Shown piece by piece: positions 40,929 through 51,287 of a DNA stretch of 64,000 nt (the stretch's first letter is position 1; the number at the start of each line of letters is the position of its first letter). The stretch spans positions 2,976,001 to 3,040,000 of the forward strand of contig NW_026570226.1 in the NCBI RefSeq assembly GCF_019649055.1. The letters run 5' to 3'. A program made the translations under genes and the position numbers. The notes under the pieces are model-generated. The model was not told the origin of the DNA. It did not search any database and saw nothing but the letters and a program-made list of their open reading frames with translations. Origin of the DNA: Paramacrobiotus metropolitanus. Lineage: Eukaryota > Tardigrada > Eutardigrada > Parachela > Macrobiotidae.

Positions 40929-43898
40929 ATGTCGGAAAAAGGTCCGACCAAGTCGAACACTCAAGCGGCGGCACCGGCGGCGAGAAGTCAAGCAGCACCA
41001 GCAGCAGCCGCGAGTAACCAAGCCCGATCTACAACCGGAAAAAACCAAGCAGCACCGACATCCACGCGAAGTCAGGTAGCGCCATCCACAAGTCAGGCGG
41101 CACCTGTGCCACAAGGTAGTCAACCGATAGCTGCGAAGAATCAAGCCGCACCTACGAATGTGCGAAGTCAACCGGCACCCCCGCGATCTCAACTTGCGAC
41201 CGCACCTGCCGCGAACCAGCCAAAACCGTGGATTGATCCGTTTACGGGCTATAATTCTAAATGTCCGGACTGTATCAGAAACAACAAGGTTGAAAAAGGA
41301 GATTACCCTTGCTGGTTCTGCATCTTCAAAGAACCGAATCGAACTCTGGTGGCATATACTGAAGCTATTCGCGGGAATAAAGACGTTTTCCGAGCCATAA
41401 CATCAGCAGAGGCATGGAAGACAGTTCCACCAAGAGAAAAGATGCTGATTGAAGATCGATATCGTCAGGCGATCAAGAACGGTGAGATCGGCTGGGACGC
41501 GACGTACGAACCTCCACAAGACGACTTATGCGATGCTTTCCGCAAAAAGTTTGAGGCGGATCAAGCAAAGATGATGGAGGAGAAACGACAGAAGGATCTG
41601 GAAGACAGTAGAAAACGTGCCGAACAACGGGCAGCCCAGGATTACCGAGAAAGATCGGTGCAGGGCAAAGTTCCTATTCCTGTGGCTCAACTGAATACAG
41701 CCGAAGCGGAGGTAAGAGTGAAGGCCATTCTCCTCCAGATCGATGAATTAATTAAGGAACCGTCAAAGATCCGCGCAAGTACATTCGAACTCCTCCTACG
41801 AGAGAAAATGAGATTGGAAAGAGGCGAACCACTTAAACCTGATGCGAAGATGCTCATCGAAAAGATGACCGAGGAGGTTCGAAAGACACACGAAATGGAG
41901 CGCGATGTTATGAAAGCCTTTCAAAGTTTTCGGCGTGATGAAGGTTTTCAACGGCCTCGATCACCAGTGCGAAGGGAACATCAACGATCACGAGAGTATT
42001 CACATGAACGCAACTATGACTCTCGCAATGAAAGATCAAGAGAACGTTCCCGCGAAAGGACTCGTGACTATCATAACGAAAGAGATGATAGATCACGCTC
42101 GCGAGATCACGATTACCGAGGCGGCAGATCATGGGTGCGACACGGAGATCAAGTGATTGAGACCAGTGCCCATCGTCGCCATGTACCAGATAACCGACGA
42201 CGAGATGAACCTCGTCAAGATGAAACGCGCAGGGATGAACCACGTCAACAGATACCGATGGGAGTTGGTTTTTGCCACCCAAAGGTCAGAGGGTTCACAC
42301 CAGAACGACGAGAAGGAACTTTAGCGGGACCTGCCCGAAGCCGCAGCCCATATGATAAGGGATGGCAGGATGATATGAATTACTTTGCCAGTTTCCCGAT
42401 CAACCATAAACGAACTTCGAGTGGAGAACGCGACGATACTCCGCCGAAACAGCCGAAAGTGAAATCCGTGGTTCACATGGTAGAACCATTGATCGTGACG
42501 ATGGATGAAGATGAACCGATGGAGACATCGTCGGTTGATAACGTCGTTCATAAACGGAACGTAGTATTAGATCGCGATCTCGAACCATCGACATCGTCGC
42601 GACGTGAGCAGGAAGGTCCTCACGAATCGCAGAAGGAACCGGATAAACGATATCAGCCCGAACGTCAACGTCAACAGGAACGACCTGATCGACGACGCGA
42701 AGATGGTCGCCGGAGAGATCAGTCTCGCTTTGATAACTCACGTCGGAGGCTGATCAGTAAAATGTATGATATGGACGATATTGAAACCCAAAGAGCGGAA
42801 ATCTGTCGCTACTTTGGACTGGAAATTGAATCGGAGCAGTCAGTGATGATACATGCGCAGCTCCATAACCTTCGCCAGTTTCTACGGGATTCTAATTACG
42901 AAACGGATCTCAGAGAGAGCAACCTCGGTCGCCTGGAGATCACCACTGAATCTGCGATGGCGTGTTACACACCCATCCGACAATGTGGCTTACCGAGTCT
43001 CCTCGACTTGAGCTTATGGGAAGTCCCACTGGATACAATCGACAATACGGGACTTACACAGTTCCGCTACCAAGAAATTAAGGAGCGAAGTCTATACGTG
43101 GCACAATTCGTGCTACGTAACGTGAATCCGGCATTCAAGGTACTTGCGGCACGAGCAGCCATTGGACTGACGGTTGACCCTACCGACTACAAATCACGAG
43201 TTTTCGGTCAGAAGGTCTTTGCTGCGAGATTGGGCCATTTTCCTACACAGAATCAGTTGTTTTCGAACTTTACGAAGGGGGAAGTTCCGCCTGTGTACCG
43301 GGAAAAGGTTGCTAAACTAGGGATGCCAGCGCGACATCAGGCGATCGCACGTAAAGCAAACGACGAATTGGCGATCTGCAAAAAGCGATTTGATGATTGT
43401 AACCTCCATGAAATACACGAAGCACAGTACCAGGAAAGAATCAATCGAATCCGAGATACTATGGACACGCCGTATATCGAGCCGCAAGATCGAGTCCATG
43501 AGTACGTCGAAGATCACCTGGTATGGAAGGGATCGAAACAGCCGACAACTTCCAAAGTTCCGAATACACCGGGCAGACGAGCTGCTCGAAACCAGAATAT
43601 CCGGAACCAATATGAGGACGCCAGACAACGGTTGGCAGAAGATCCTCAAGATCGAAACTTGCAACGCGAAGAGAACGATGCACGACATCGTTTGGACGCG
43701 ATCAAACGCTCACGACAAGGGAAAGGTCGCGGTCCACGACACATCGTCTTACGTGTTCAAGCGGATGAGGACGCACCGGCTGAATCAGCTGCACCAGTTG
43801 ATCGGACTTCTGATCGAAATCAGCCGGGCTCAACGCGCAAACGTCCACCGCGAGACAAGGACGATGGAGATGAGTCGAACGAGATGATGGATCAGTAA
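40929..43898 (+). CDS. ORF7: unknown protein with four-Cys zinc motif and RS-like region
   Basis: 989 aa. Residues 1-95 are a repetitive Ala/Gln/Pro/Ser region (N/SQA(A)P.. repeats). Cys112-x2-Cys115-x12-Cys128-x2-Cys131 (CPDC..CWFC) forms a plausible zinc ribbon. Residues 200-330 are a charged helix. Residues about 340-430 are Arg/Ser/Glu/Asp-rich (RSRERSRERTRDYH), like SR-type RNA-binding regions. Residues about 610-830 look like a folded helical domain (LSLWEVPLDTIDNTG). The tail is basic. I know no family with this combination. The frame differs from ORF6, with a 370-base gap between them, so it has an independent start. RNA binding is the best guess. Confidence 0.82.
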   Translation: MSEKGPTKSNTQAAAPAARSQAAPAAAASNQARSTTGKNQAAPTSTRSQVAPSTSQAAPVPQGSQPIAAKNQAAPTNVRSQPAPPRSQLATAPAANQPKPWIDPFTGYNSKCPDCIRNNKVEKGDYPCWFCIFKEPNRTLVAYTEAIRGNKDVFRAITSAEAWKTVPPREKMLIEDRYRQAIKNGEIGWDATYEPPQDDLCDAFRKKFEADQAKMMEEKRQKDLEDSRKRAEQRAAQDYRERSVQGKVPIPVAQLNTAEAEVRVKAILLQIDELIKEPSKIRASTFELLLREKMRLERGEPLKPDAKMLIEKMTEEVRKTHEMERDVMKAFQSFRRDEGFQRPRSPVRREHQRSREYSHERNYDSRNERSRERSRERTRDYHNERDDRSRSRDHDYRGGRSWVRHGDQVIETSAHRRHVPDNRRRDEPRQDETRRDEPRQQIPMGVGFCHPKVRGFTPERREGTLAGPARSRSPYDKGWQDDMNYFASFPINHKRTSSGERDDTPPKQPKVKSVVHMVEPLIVTMDEDEPMETSSVDNVVHKRNVVLDRDLEPSTSSRREQEGPHESQKEPDKRYQPERQRQQERPDRRREDGRRRDQSRFDNSRRRLISKMYDMDDIETQRAEICRYFGLEIESEQSVMIHAQLHNLRQFLRDSNYETDLRESNLGRLEITTESAMACYTPIRQCGLPSLLDLSLWEVPLDTIDNTGLTQFRYQEIKERSLYVAQFVLRNVNPAFKVLAARAAIGLTVDPTDYKSRVFGQKVFAARLGHFPTQNQLFSNFTKGEVPPVYREKVAKLGMPARHQAIARKANDELAICKKRFDDCNLHEIHEAQYQERINRIRDTMDTPYIEPQDRVHEYVEDHLVWKGSKQPTTSKVPNTPGRRAARNQNIRNQYEDARQRLAEDPQDRNLQREENDARHRLDAIKRSRQGKGRGPRHIVLRVQADEDAPAESAAPVDRTSDRNQPGSTRKRPPRDKDDGDESNEMMDQ

Positions 43899-44688
43899 AA
43901 CTGATTAATAGGAGTTGTTACGGCTTATGTCGGCATCCCTATTTATCGACTCATCTTAGTTAAGAGTAGCTACGGTACATTTGGCCGGCTCTCTAAATAA
44001 GGCAGAAGAGATGGATTGTGCGACGAGATGAACTTTACCAGGGAGGCAAGCTGAGATGAGCTTGAAAGCCGATGAAAAATGGCTAAGTTTCTCCATGACC
44101 TATGCTGAATGAACCGTACCAGACGACGTCGCACATCCACGATCAGAAAGATGATCTTACCAGGGAGGAAGCGAACTTCGCTTGTCTATATGACGTCCCT
44201 CCATGACTTAACCGGATCTCATTATAAAGTCGTACAATTGATACGCACCTATTCCAAAGCTGAAGCAGTATTCCTAAGTCGTACATTCGATACGCACCCT
44301 ATTCCTAAAAGCGGATGTGATGAAAGTCGCACGAAGATGCGCAAAGATGCTCAAGCGGAGCGACGTTGCTCAAGATGGAGCGGAATGGGCCAAAGAGATG
44401 TGGAAAACGGTGGACAGGACCAGTGACCTACGCGAGTCAATGGAGGATCCTAGTCTACATGTTTCATTTAACTGCATCTGTTGATCTGTTATAACTGTTG
44501 ATCTGTTTATATGGAATAGTATTTTTATACAGATCTCTTTATTTCACATTGTGCATTTGGAATCATGTGATAAGAAGGAATAAGAGATTTGATGTTTTTT
44601 TTTTTTACGAGAGCGCGCACAGACCACCGATCGGAGCGGAATGGAATGGATCGAGCTTCGACGGAGCTCAGCCTCCCACCCAGAGGCA
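43899..44688 (+). promoter_or_regulatory. 3' untranslated region of the giant element with paired repeats
   Basis: Two similar blocks, each ttaccagggagg followed by a short hairpin (aagct..agctt near 44048; aagcga..tcgctt near 44171) and then ctccatgac. A second pair, cgtaca(a/t)t(t/c)gatacgcacc(c)tattcc, occurs near 44230 and 44280. A run of 14 T is at about 44591-44604. No clear polypurine tract touches the 3' LTR: the last bases are ctcccacccagaggca. The nearest purine-rich stretch is ggagcggaatggaatgga near 44634-44651. Confidence 0.55.
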
Positions 44689-45057
44689 TGTGAGGCGATG
44701 GCTCCCTTGCGTCCACCTGCGCGACGCTACTGGCGCTATAGGAGTGCTTCGTTGCACTACTCCGTGGGGAATTGCCGTCTGTGACGCAGCGCCTCTCTGA
44801 TTGGTCGGCTACTGCCGTTCATTGTGTTCACTGCTGCGCAGTGCTTTAGAGTTGTCGAGAGCAGGTGGAATTTGGCTCTCTGAGTTGACTGAACGTCAGT
44901 GTGTTGGTTTTCATGATAGAGAACGTTAATAAAGTGTACTACGTAGACTGGATATCGTGCGTTGTGCATTTCTTCCCTAAAACGTCACGTATTACACTCC
45001 ACGGAGTCCTGTCAGTCTGGGCTACCGTCCTGGACTCTTTCACAGTCCACGGTGATA
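44689..45057 (+). repeat. 3' LTR
   Basis: 369 bp, identical by eye to the 5' LTR, again starting TGTGAGG and ending GGTGATA. The poly(A) signal aataaa is at 44928-44933. The ctgg target duplication follows at 45058-45061. Confidence 0.95.
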
Positions 45058-45061
45058 CTGG

Positions 45062-46876
45062 CATTACTATTATGTTAAGGCATTCTATTAAATTTATGTC
45101 AAGCGACCAGCAAAGCCGTATACTTGCCAGTTAAATGTATTAAACATTTTGTAACAACACAGAGTGCACTGCCAACGTATAAATTGGTTTTTACAAAAGT
45201 TTCGCCTTTGCCAACAAAAGGATGTAATTTCGATACAAATTTGTGCTGATATAAAACCTGGTTTCTAATCGGCTGCCCAAATCTTGCCGTCGATTTATGT
45301 TGTGAGAAACTACCGATATGATGTAGTATTTTGATATAATTTAGAAAATACTTTTTGACGTGGGAGCTACCTGCTCAGGTTGCCGCTGGATTTTGGCTTG
45401 TATGTTAAACATTTAAAGGTTGTTGTGCAATAGTGAAGCCGCACCCATTTATTACAGTACGAGTACCTTGATAAAAATGTTTAATGTACAACCGCTTTCC
45501 CAGCGAGGTTTTGCGGCTGCGGCGTCAGTGAACTTACCTATATGTATTTACTCAGCGATATGGTTTGCCAGTAGAGTGTTAGCAATTGCGGTTAGAAATC
45601 AGTAAAGTAAAGAAAAAACGATAAGATTTGTAAACATCTGCTCCTCTAATTTATAAAAGAAAGGAGCACGGACGAAATGCCGGTATAACTCTCATAACAA
45701 ACGGTACGGTTCGTGGCTTCACGTACATTAGACCGTACAAGTACTAGAGTATACTTACTCGCATTTCAAGGCTACTACAAGTTTTACATCAGAAATTCAT
45801 TCAAGTATGCCTGCAGCTATGACACAGCGCAGTTTGTTGACTGGGGTTGATATTGCGTACATGGGTCAAATAATGCCGTTTCCTCAATCATTTCGCTTTT
45901 CTAGGCCGTTTAATTTGACATGATAACGCATTCTGAGAGTTCCATGCAGCGGCTTTGTAGCGACAGCTGTTCCCCGCTGTATAAGGCATGGGTATTTTCT
46001 ATCCCCGATAATAAATTTTAAAAAAAATCTGCTTTGCGGCTAGCGCAGCCAAAAATATCGCAAAGTACTGACGGATCCCATTTCATTTTCCTTACATTTT
46101 AACTAGTGCTAGCGTCTAGCGTATGATCGCCAAAATTAGTACTTAACACAGACGGACATAATATTACCATACACATTACACACGGTGACAGCTAATGGTT
46201 CACAACAAGGCACTTCCTTTTCTTTGGTGTGTTTTCACTGCCTTCCCTTTCAGCCCCTGAACTGGCGCTGGCACGCCCTAGCGCGTTTATTAACGAGTCA
46301 CTTTTGGTAACAACGAGTTCATCGCTGAATTGTAGCAGCGCTAATGCGACAAGCACGTGCTGCATTATCGGATCGAAAACTTTTCAACGAAAGTGTAATG
46401 CAAATTGTGTACATACCGGCAAAGCAAATGACCGCTCCTTGATGAAACGAAAGTGCCAAGAGGCACCGTAGTGGAATTGCATTTTAAAACAATCCGCATT
46501 TTAAAACAATCCGCTCCTGGTTAGCTTTTAATGTGGAACACACGAATGGCGAACAACAATGGTTAAGCGCTAAAAGGTCGAATTCATTATGGATAGTATG
46601 ACAACCCATTACGAAAATTGCCATCTCGTGGTTGTTGTTGTTCCAGCTTCTGTTCGTACCACCAGCACCCACTCTAACGCACCGTGACTTATTGACGTAG
46701 TCAGCCGCCGGTGCTGCTTTTCTTTATAAATTTCCCAGTAACCTGCATCGTCATAACGTGGGATGAAGCGCGTGTGTAACATCTTTTCGACATTTAAGCC
46801 CACATCATCTCCGTTCGCCGGCTAATCGTTGGATAAAGAAAATTGTTCCGCTCGACTTTTTCTAACAAGCACAAAA
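45062..46876. other. Intergenic region, no supported gene
   Basis: About 1.8 kb between the LTR element and the next GPCR. Open frames of up to about 80 codons show no domain. A short tandem duplication, cattttaaaacaatccg, sits at about 46480-46512. A ttcgacatttaagcccacatca block at 46787-46808 is conserved before a broken GPCR copy (see 48321) and may be promoter sequence. Confidence 0.5.
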
Positions 46877-47839
46877 ATGCCCAACACGACGAACATTACA
46901 ATTCGCCCGTATCTCGTCGCATCCAACTGGGACACGCTGCAATCATGGACAGCCGGTTTCTGTACGGCGGCTATCCTCGCCAACGCTTTTCTTCTGTACA
47001 TCCTCATCGCAAAAATCCGCCCGTGGACGCCGTTCACCATCTACGTGGTGCTACTGACGATTGCTAATATCCTCAACGGAATATTACAAAACCCGGCATC
47101 GTTGTTGATCAAAGACGCGCTACCCTTTCCGCTGATTCGCCCATTCTGCATCGTCCACTTGTTCCTCCGCATTCCTATTGGACTGTTGCTGCCCATCGGC
47201 CACATGCTGATCTGCGTCAACCGCATCTTCGCCATCGTCACACCCATTTTATATAAACGATACCATACTAAAAAACTAGCGTACTGGATTTCCGGATTGC
47301 TGATTCTTGCGGCTGTTTTTATCACCGTTCCCGGCGTATTAATGGACGCGCAGTTATACCGTACTGCGATGGCGGATAACCGCTGCTCCATGATGTTCGC
47401 ATCCTCATTGATGCAGCTGTGGTCAACAGTGTATGGAGCCCTGTTCTACAATGTGCCGGTCATGGTGATTACGCTGAGTTATCCGTTGTTCATTTGGAAG
47501 AAATTTTGCCAGAGGAAGCGTAATGTCCGTCCCACGGAGTATAACAGCCGCAGCGTTGTGAGTACCAATAAGGCGACCAGCACCTCGGCGGTCAAGACTA
47601 GGAAAGCGTCGGGACGGTCTTTCGCCATTCTGACGGTGATGACGGTCAGTGTGACCGTGTGCTGGACACCGTCCAATGTTTATTTCTGGATCCATTCGCA
47701 GGATTTTTATTTCTTTGCCGTGGTGAATCTGTTGAAGCTGTTGCAGTCGGCTATCGATCCGTTGCTGTTCCTGGCTACGATGGTGGAGCTGCGGATCGCC
47801 AGTGCACAAATTCTGCTGTTAGGTCGACGAAAAGCCTAA
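46877..47839 (+). CDS. Rhodopsin-family GPCR, divergent, single exon
   Basis: 320 aa from ATG 46877 (MPNTTNITIRP, two N-glycosylation sites); a longer frame begins only with TTG. Seven hydrophobic segments are clear. Cys before helix 3 (IRPFCIVHLF) can pair with DNRCSMMF in loop 2. The end of helix 3 reads ICVNRIFAIVTP, so NRI replaces DRY. Helix 6 has TVCWTPSNVYFW, and helix 7 has SAIDPLLFLATM. Basic residues in loop 3 fit G-protein contact. It is related to the two-exon receptor at 12313. Two broken partial copies of this gene lie at 48.4 and 63.4 kb. The ligand is unknown. Confidence 0.87.
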   Translation: MPNTTNITIRPYLVASNWDTLQSWTAGFCTAAILANAFLLYILIAKIRPWTPFTIYVVLLTIANILNGILQNPASLLIKDALPFPLIRPFCIVHLFLRIPIGLLLPIGHMLICVNRIFAIVTPILYKRYHTKKLAYWISGLLILAAVFITVPGVLMDAQLYRTAMADNRCSMMFASSLMQLWSTVYGALFYNVPVMVITLSYPLFIWKKFCQRKRNVRPTEYNSRSVVSTNKATSTSAVKTRKASGRSFAILTVMTVSVTVCWTPSNVYFWIHSQDFYFFAVVNLLKLLQSAIDPLLFLATMVELRIASAQILLLGRRKA

Positions 47840-48320
47840 CCGTAAACATGGGCGTCTACTCCAGTTCGAGATAACAAGTGCCGTAGTCTGTTACAGCATG
47901 CAGAACGAATTTGTGCTTACCGCTAACCGCTAAGCAGTTGGATCAACAGGACTACAAGTATCTTTTTTAATATCCTGCTCTGCTTAATGGACGACGGTGT
48001 TAACATTGTCGCACCAACACCTTAAATCGTAAAAATAATATGTATTTGCAGCACAATGGCAATTTTTGTGTAGTACAATAACAACATCCTGTAAAACTAA
48101 TTCTTTCCGATTTCGTGGTAATGTATAGATATGCACGTGGTTTCTCTATTATTATTATAATATTATTATAATTCTGAGTTTATCTAGTTTTGCCGCCTCC
48201 ATCGGTTTACTTCAACACAGTGTGCATACCACATATGTTTGGAGAACATTATGTACTGTACATATTTTTAAAAGTATGTAGCATAAACATGAAGTACATG
48301 CATGGCTACAACGCACGGAT
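47840..48320. other. Intergenic region, no supported gene
   Basis: About 480 bp of AT-rich sequence between the GPCR and its broken copy, with an attattattataatattattata simple stretch near 48150. No gene seen. Confidence 0.55.
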
Positions 48321-48625
48321 GGCATCTTCTCGATATTTAAGCCCACATCACCTTCCTTCGCAGGGCAGTCGTTGCAAGGAATCATCAAAGTAATTGTTAT
48401 GCTCGACTTTTTTTAGCAAGCACAAAATGCCCAACACGACGAACACCACAATTCGAATACCACAATTCGACCGTATTCCGTCGCATCCACCTGGGACACG
48501 CTGCAATCATGGACAGCCGGATTCTGCACGGCGGCCATCCTTGCCAACGCTTTTCTCCTGTACATGCTCACTGCAAAAATCCGCCCGTGGATGCCGTTCA
48601 TCATGTACGTAGTGCTGTCCATGCC
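48321..48625 (+). pseudogene. 5' fragment of a GPCR gene (copy of the 46877 gene)
   Basis: Matches the 5' flank and first helix of the intact receptor, including the upstream atttaagcccacatca block and gctcgactttttt before atgcccaacacgacgaac. A 14-base tandem duplication (accacaattcg aat accacaattcg) shifts the frame soon after the ATG. Similarity ends after the region of helix 2 start (atcatgtacgtagtgctg). The copied flank shows duplication by DNA and not by retroposition. Confidence 0.8.
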
Positions 48626-49652
48626 AATCACAATCCAACACAGCACACCGAGACTACTGTACTCATTTCCGTATCAATCAAGCTGGTCAAAGCAGAATGC
48701 TGTTACTTACTTCGCTTGTTTCTTCAGGAACAATATTTTTTGGCTTGCACAGTGCTAAGCGATTTTTCGTTGATTGAATTCTCTCAGTTTTTCACAATAT
48801 GCTAAGCACATTATATCATGTTTGCCGACAGTTTGCGCCGTGTCAGCTCTGATAGGTGGTTTTGTGCATTTTTCATTTTCGCTGACCAATGGTCACCTTG
48901 CTGACCATTTGAATTGCTGAACTAAATAGCGCTCGTCAAGGCGTTCTGCTTAAACTAGACTAAGTTCTTGTACGATTTTTTAATCAATTGTTACTTGAGT
49001 AAAACTAGACGATGCCAATTGCCTTAGTTCACATGCGTGCCATTCTGGCATCGTGATGTCCTGCTTGACCTATGGTCAAGAGAATTTCACAGAAAATAAT
49101 TTTTCTTAATTGAATTTTTTCGTCGAGGAATACCAGTTTTCAAATCAGTATTCCTATCCCTTCTAGTACCCGGCGTTGGTAGGTTAAGTGAGTATCGAAG
49201 TGAGTATTAAGTGACTGTGTAAGAAATGTATGTTTAAGATTAAAAACGGTGATGCAGAAAATGTGTCATTTACATAATAGACAATTTGGGCATGCTTCGA
49301 CCGTAGCAATAGCAATAGCCGTATCCTTTGGTCTTGGACCGAATGACGGTCCGAATCGTCATCAGCTACGGTTTCAAAGCTACGGCACGGTCACTGCAGA
49401 GCTGGCATTGACCGTAGAAAAGACAAGATACGGTCATCCTCTTTTTTCCATCTGCCTTCGCAGAAGGGAACAGCTACCTACGGGGAGACTAAACCAAAAA
49501 TGTTCGGAAAACAGTGGAGGTTTTTTTGGATTATATACGAATTGTTACTTGATTATTTTGTATTTTTAAAATGATTTCTAAGTAAACCACCTGGTGATCA
49601 AGCCAACCACCATTCACAGCGCATCAAGTCACTACTCTGTACAAATCACGTC
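48626..49652. other. Intergenic region, no supported gene
   Basis: About 1 kb. A gcaatagcaatagcc stretch near 49304 resembles sequence near 53390 and 53480 in inverted orientation, but the match is too short and repetitive to call terminal repeats. Confidence 0.5.
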
Positions 49653-51057
49653 GTGCCTCGTTTCCGGTTTGACACGGAAAAACTAAAATTACAAACTCTA
49701 CATCTCGACTGTTCGTATGAGCACACAGTACTTAGTACTTACATATTTTTAAGCATTGTATTAAGTACAGTTTATGCTAAAATGGGGAAATTTTTTGAAC
49801 GATTGATTTTACTTCATCATTTGGGACGCTTATCTAATCGTAAATGTGCTCTTCTCTACCTTAATCATCGCCTTCAGCAAAAAGCTTTTTATCATTCTAA
49901 ATACCAGGACGGACTGCGGTTCCGTAAGCGATTTAACTTCCACCGTTTAACAAATAGGGAGCGCTGGTACTTTTTTTGGTTCCGCAAGATTGATCTAGAG
50001 CGATTGAGAGCGGCACTAAAAATCCCGGACAAATTAGTTACAAAACGGCGTGAGAATGTTGGTGGACTGGAGGCTTTGTGTATCACTTCGCGTCGACTGG
50101 CGTACCCAGGTCGGTGGTGGGATTTGCGACGACCATTCTGCCGTTCTCCGGCGAGCATGTCCCGAATATTTTATCTCGTTCTGCGCCATATTGACCACAA
50201 TTTCAGCCAGTTATTACATTCGTTGGATCGTCCCTGGTTAAATGAAGAAAGCCTCACGACGTACGCCGCGGCAATCGAGAAAAAAGGAGGAACGGTTAAG
50301 AATTGTTTTGGATTTATTGATGGGACTGCACGGCCAATATGTCGACCAAAACGATTACAACGGGACTGCTTCGGTGGTCATAAGCGCTTTCATTGTCTGA
50401 AATGGGCAGTCGGTGGTATCACCGAACGCTAAGAAAGACTTGAATTTAAAATTGTTCTTAAAATTTAATGAAAGATATTTAGTGTGAATAGTTTTCTGTT
50501 TCTTGATAATTTTAGAAAATTACTGTATCACTGTAGTAAGTACTGTATTTAACACAATCGCACATAAAAAGTGTTTTCAAGCGGACAGAAATAGTTTCCA
50601 TTTCAACAGGACTGATCCGCAACTTGTTCGGAGGAGTGAGAAGCACCATGCATGACGCGAGGATGCTGAACGAAAGCGGCTTGCTTGAAAGTCTTCGAAC
50701 TCAGTTTGCAAATTTTGACGAAAAACTTGTGCTGTACGGAGACAGTGGGTATGGAAAGAAGGATATACTAATTACCCCACATTCCTGAGCCAAGTGTCTC
50801 CTGAACGTGCAGAAAGAAGACGACAATTACTTCATGTCTCAAATTCGACAATCTGTTGAATGGAATTTCAAAGATGTGGGCAGTTTGTGGGCCTTTTCAG
50901 ACTTCAAAAACAGATGAAGTTATTACATGTGCCTGTGGGCCTGTTTTACCGCGTTGGAGTCGTGTTAGCAAACTGTCGTAATTGCTTGTACCCGAACCAA
51001 ACTGGTAATTATTTCGGCGTGTCCCCGCCTGAACTCAAAGACTATTTACAAACCTGA
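49653..51057 (+). pseudogene. PIF/Harbinger-type DDE transposase, decayed
   Basis: The first part, to about 50412, includes the N-terminal helical region (RLTNRERWYFFWFRK) and CFGFIDGTARPICRP with the first catalytic Asp, then FHCLKW. A likely intron (50413-50594, g|gtggta donor, atag acceptor) joins to STGLIRNLFGGVRSTMHDAR. LYGDSGYG (second Asp) and VEWNFK (catalytic Glu) follow, then, in another frame, FYRVGVVLANCRNCLYPNQT, the conserved DDE_Tnp_4 tail. An in-frame TGA after LITPHS and a frameshift near 50910 inactivate it. The first ATG may lie further in. Confidence 0.75.
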
Positions 51058-51287
51058 ATTTAAAAAAATCAGGTAAAAACTCGACAATTTCAACAGAATA
51101 CTAAAACATGAACTATGTACAAAAATTCTGCAATTTAAACGAGAAAAGCAAAAAATCACCGAAAACAAAATTTCACCGTGACAGTTACCACCTGCTGCGT
51201 AGGCTATTTTTCAAATGATTTTTGCAGTGAAAGAAGAATTAAATCAAATTTTTTGCTATCAGCCAGTTTCGCCTCTTTATCGGCATC

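Larger units (their letters stand above)
21350..45057 (+). mobile_element. Giant (23.7 kb) Ty3/gypsy-type LTR retrotransposon with seven ORFs
   Basis: Bounded by identical 369 bp LTRs and a perfect 4 bp target duplication (ctgg, 21346-21349 and 45058-45061). A primer-binding site touches the 5' LTR. All long ORFs are on the plus strand: coiled-coil Gag N-part, capsid plus CCHC knuckle, protease polyprotein, RT-RNase H-integrase, then three large unknown proteins. RNase H before integrase and the sequence of the RT place it with Ty3/gypsy (Metaviridae). Most gypsy elements are 5-8 kb, so this one is three to four times larger because of extra coding sequence, not nested insertions: I see no foreign element inside. 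No envelope-like protein with membrane segments was found. Identical LTRs and unbroken ORFs imply very recent insertion. Confidence 0.95.

Noticed and set aside
35087-43898. An envelope gene among ORF5-7
   Set aside because: None of the three has a signal peptide, a transmembrane segment or a Cys-rich ectodomain, so there is no basis for calling one.
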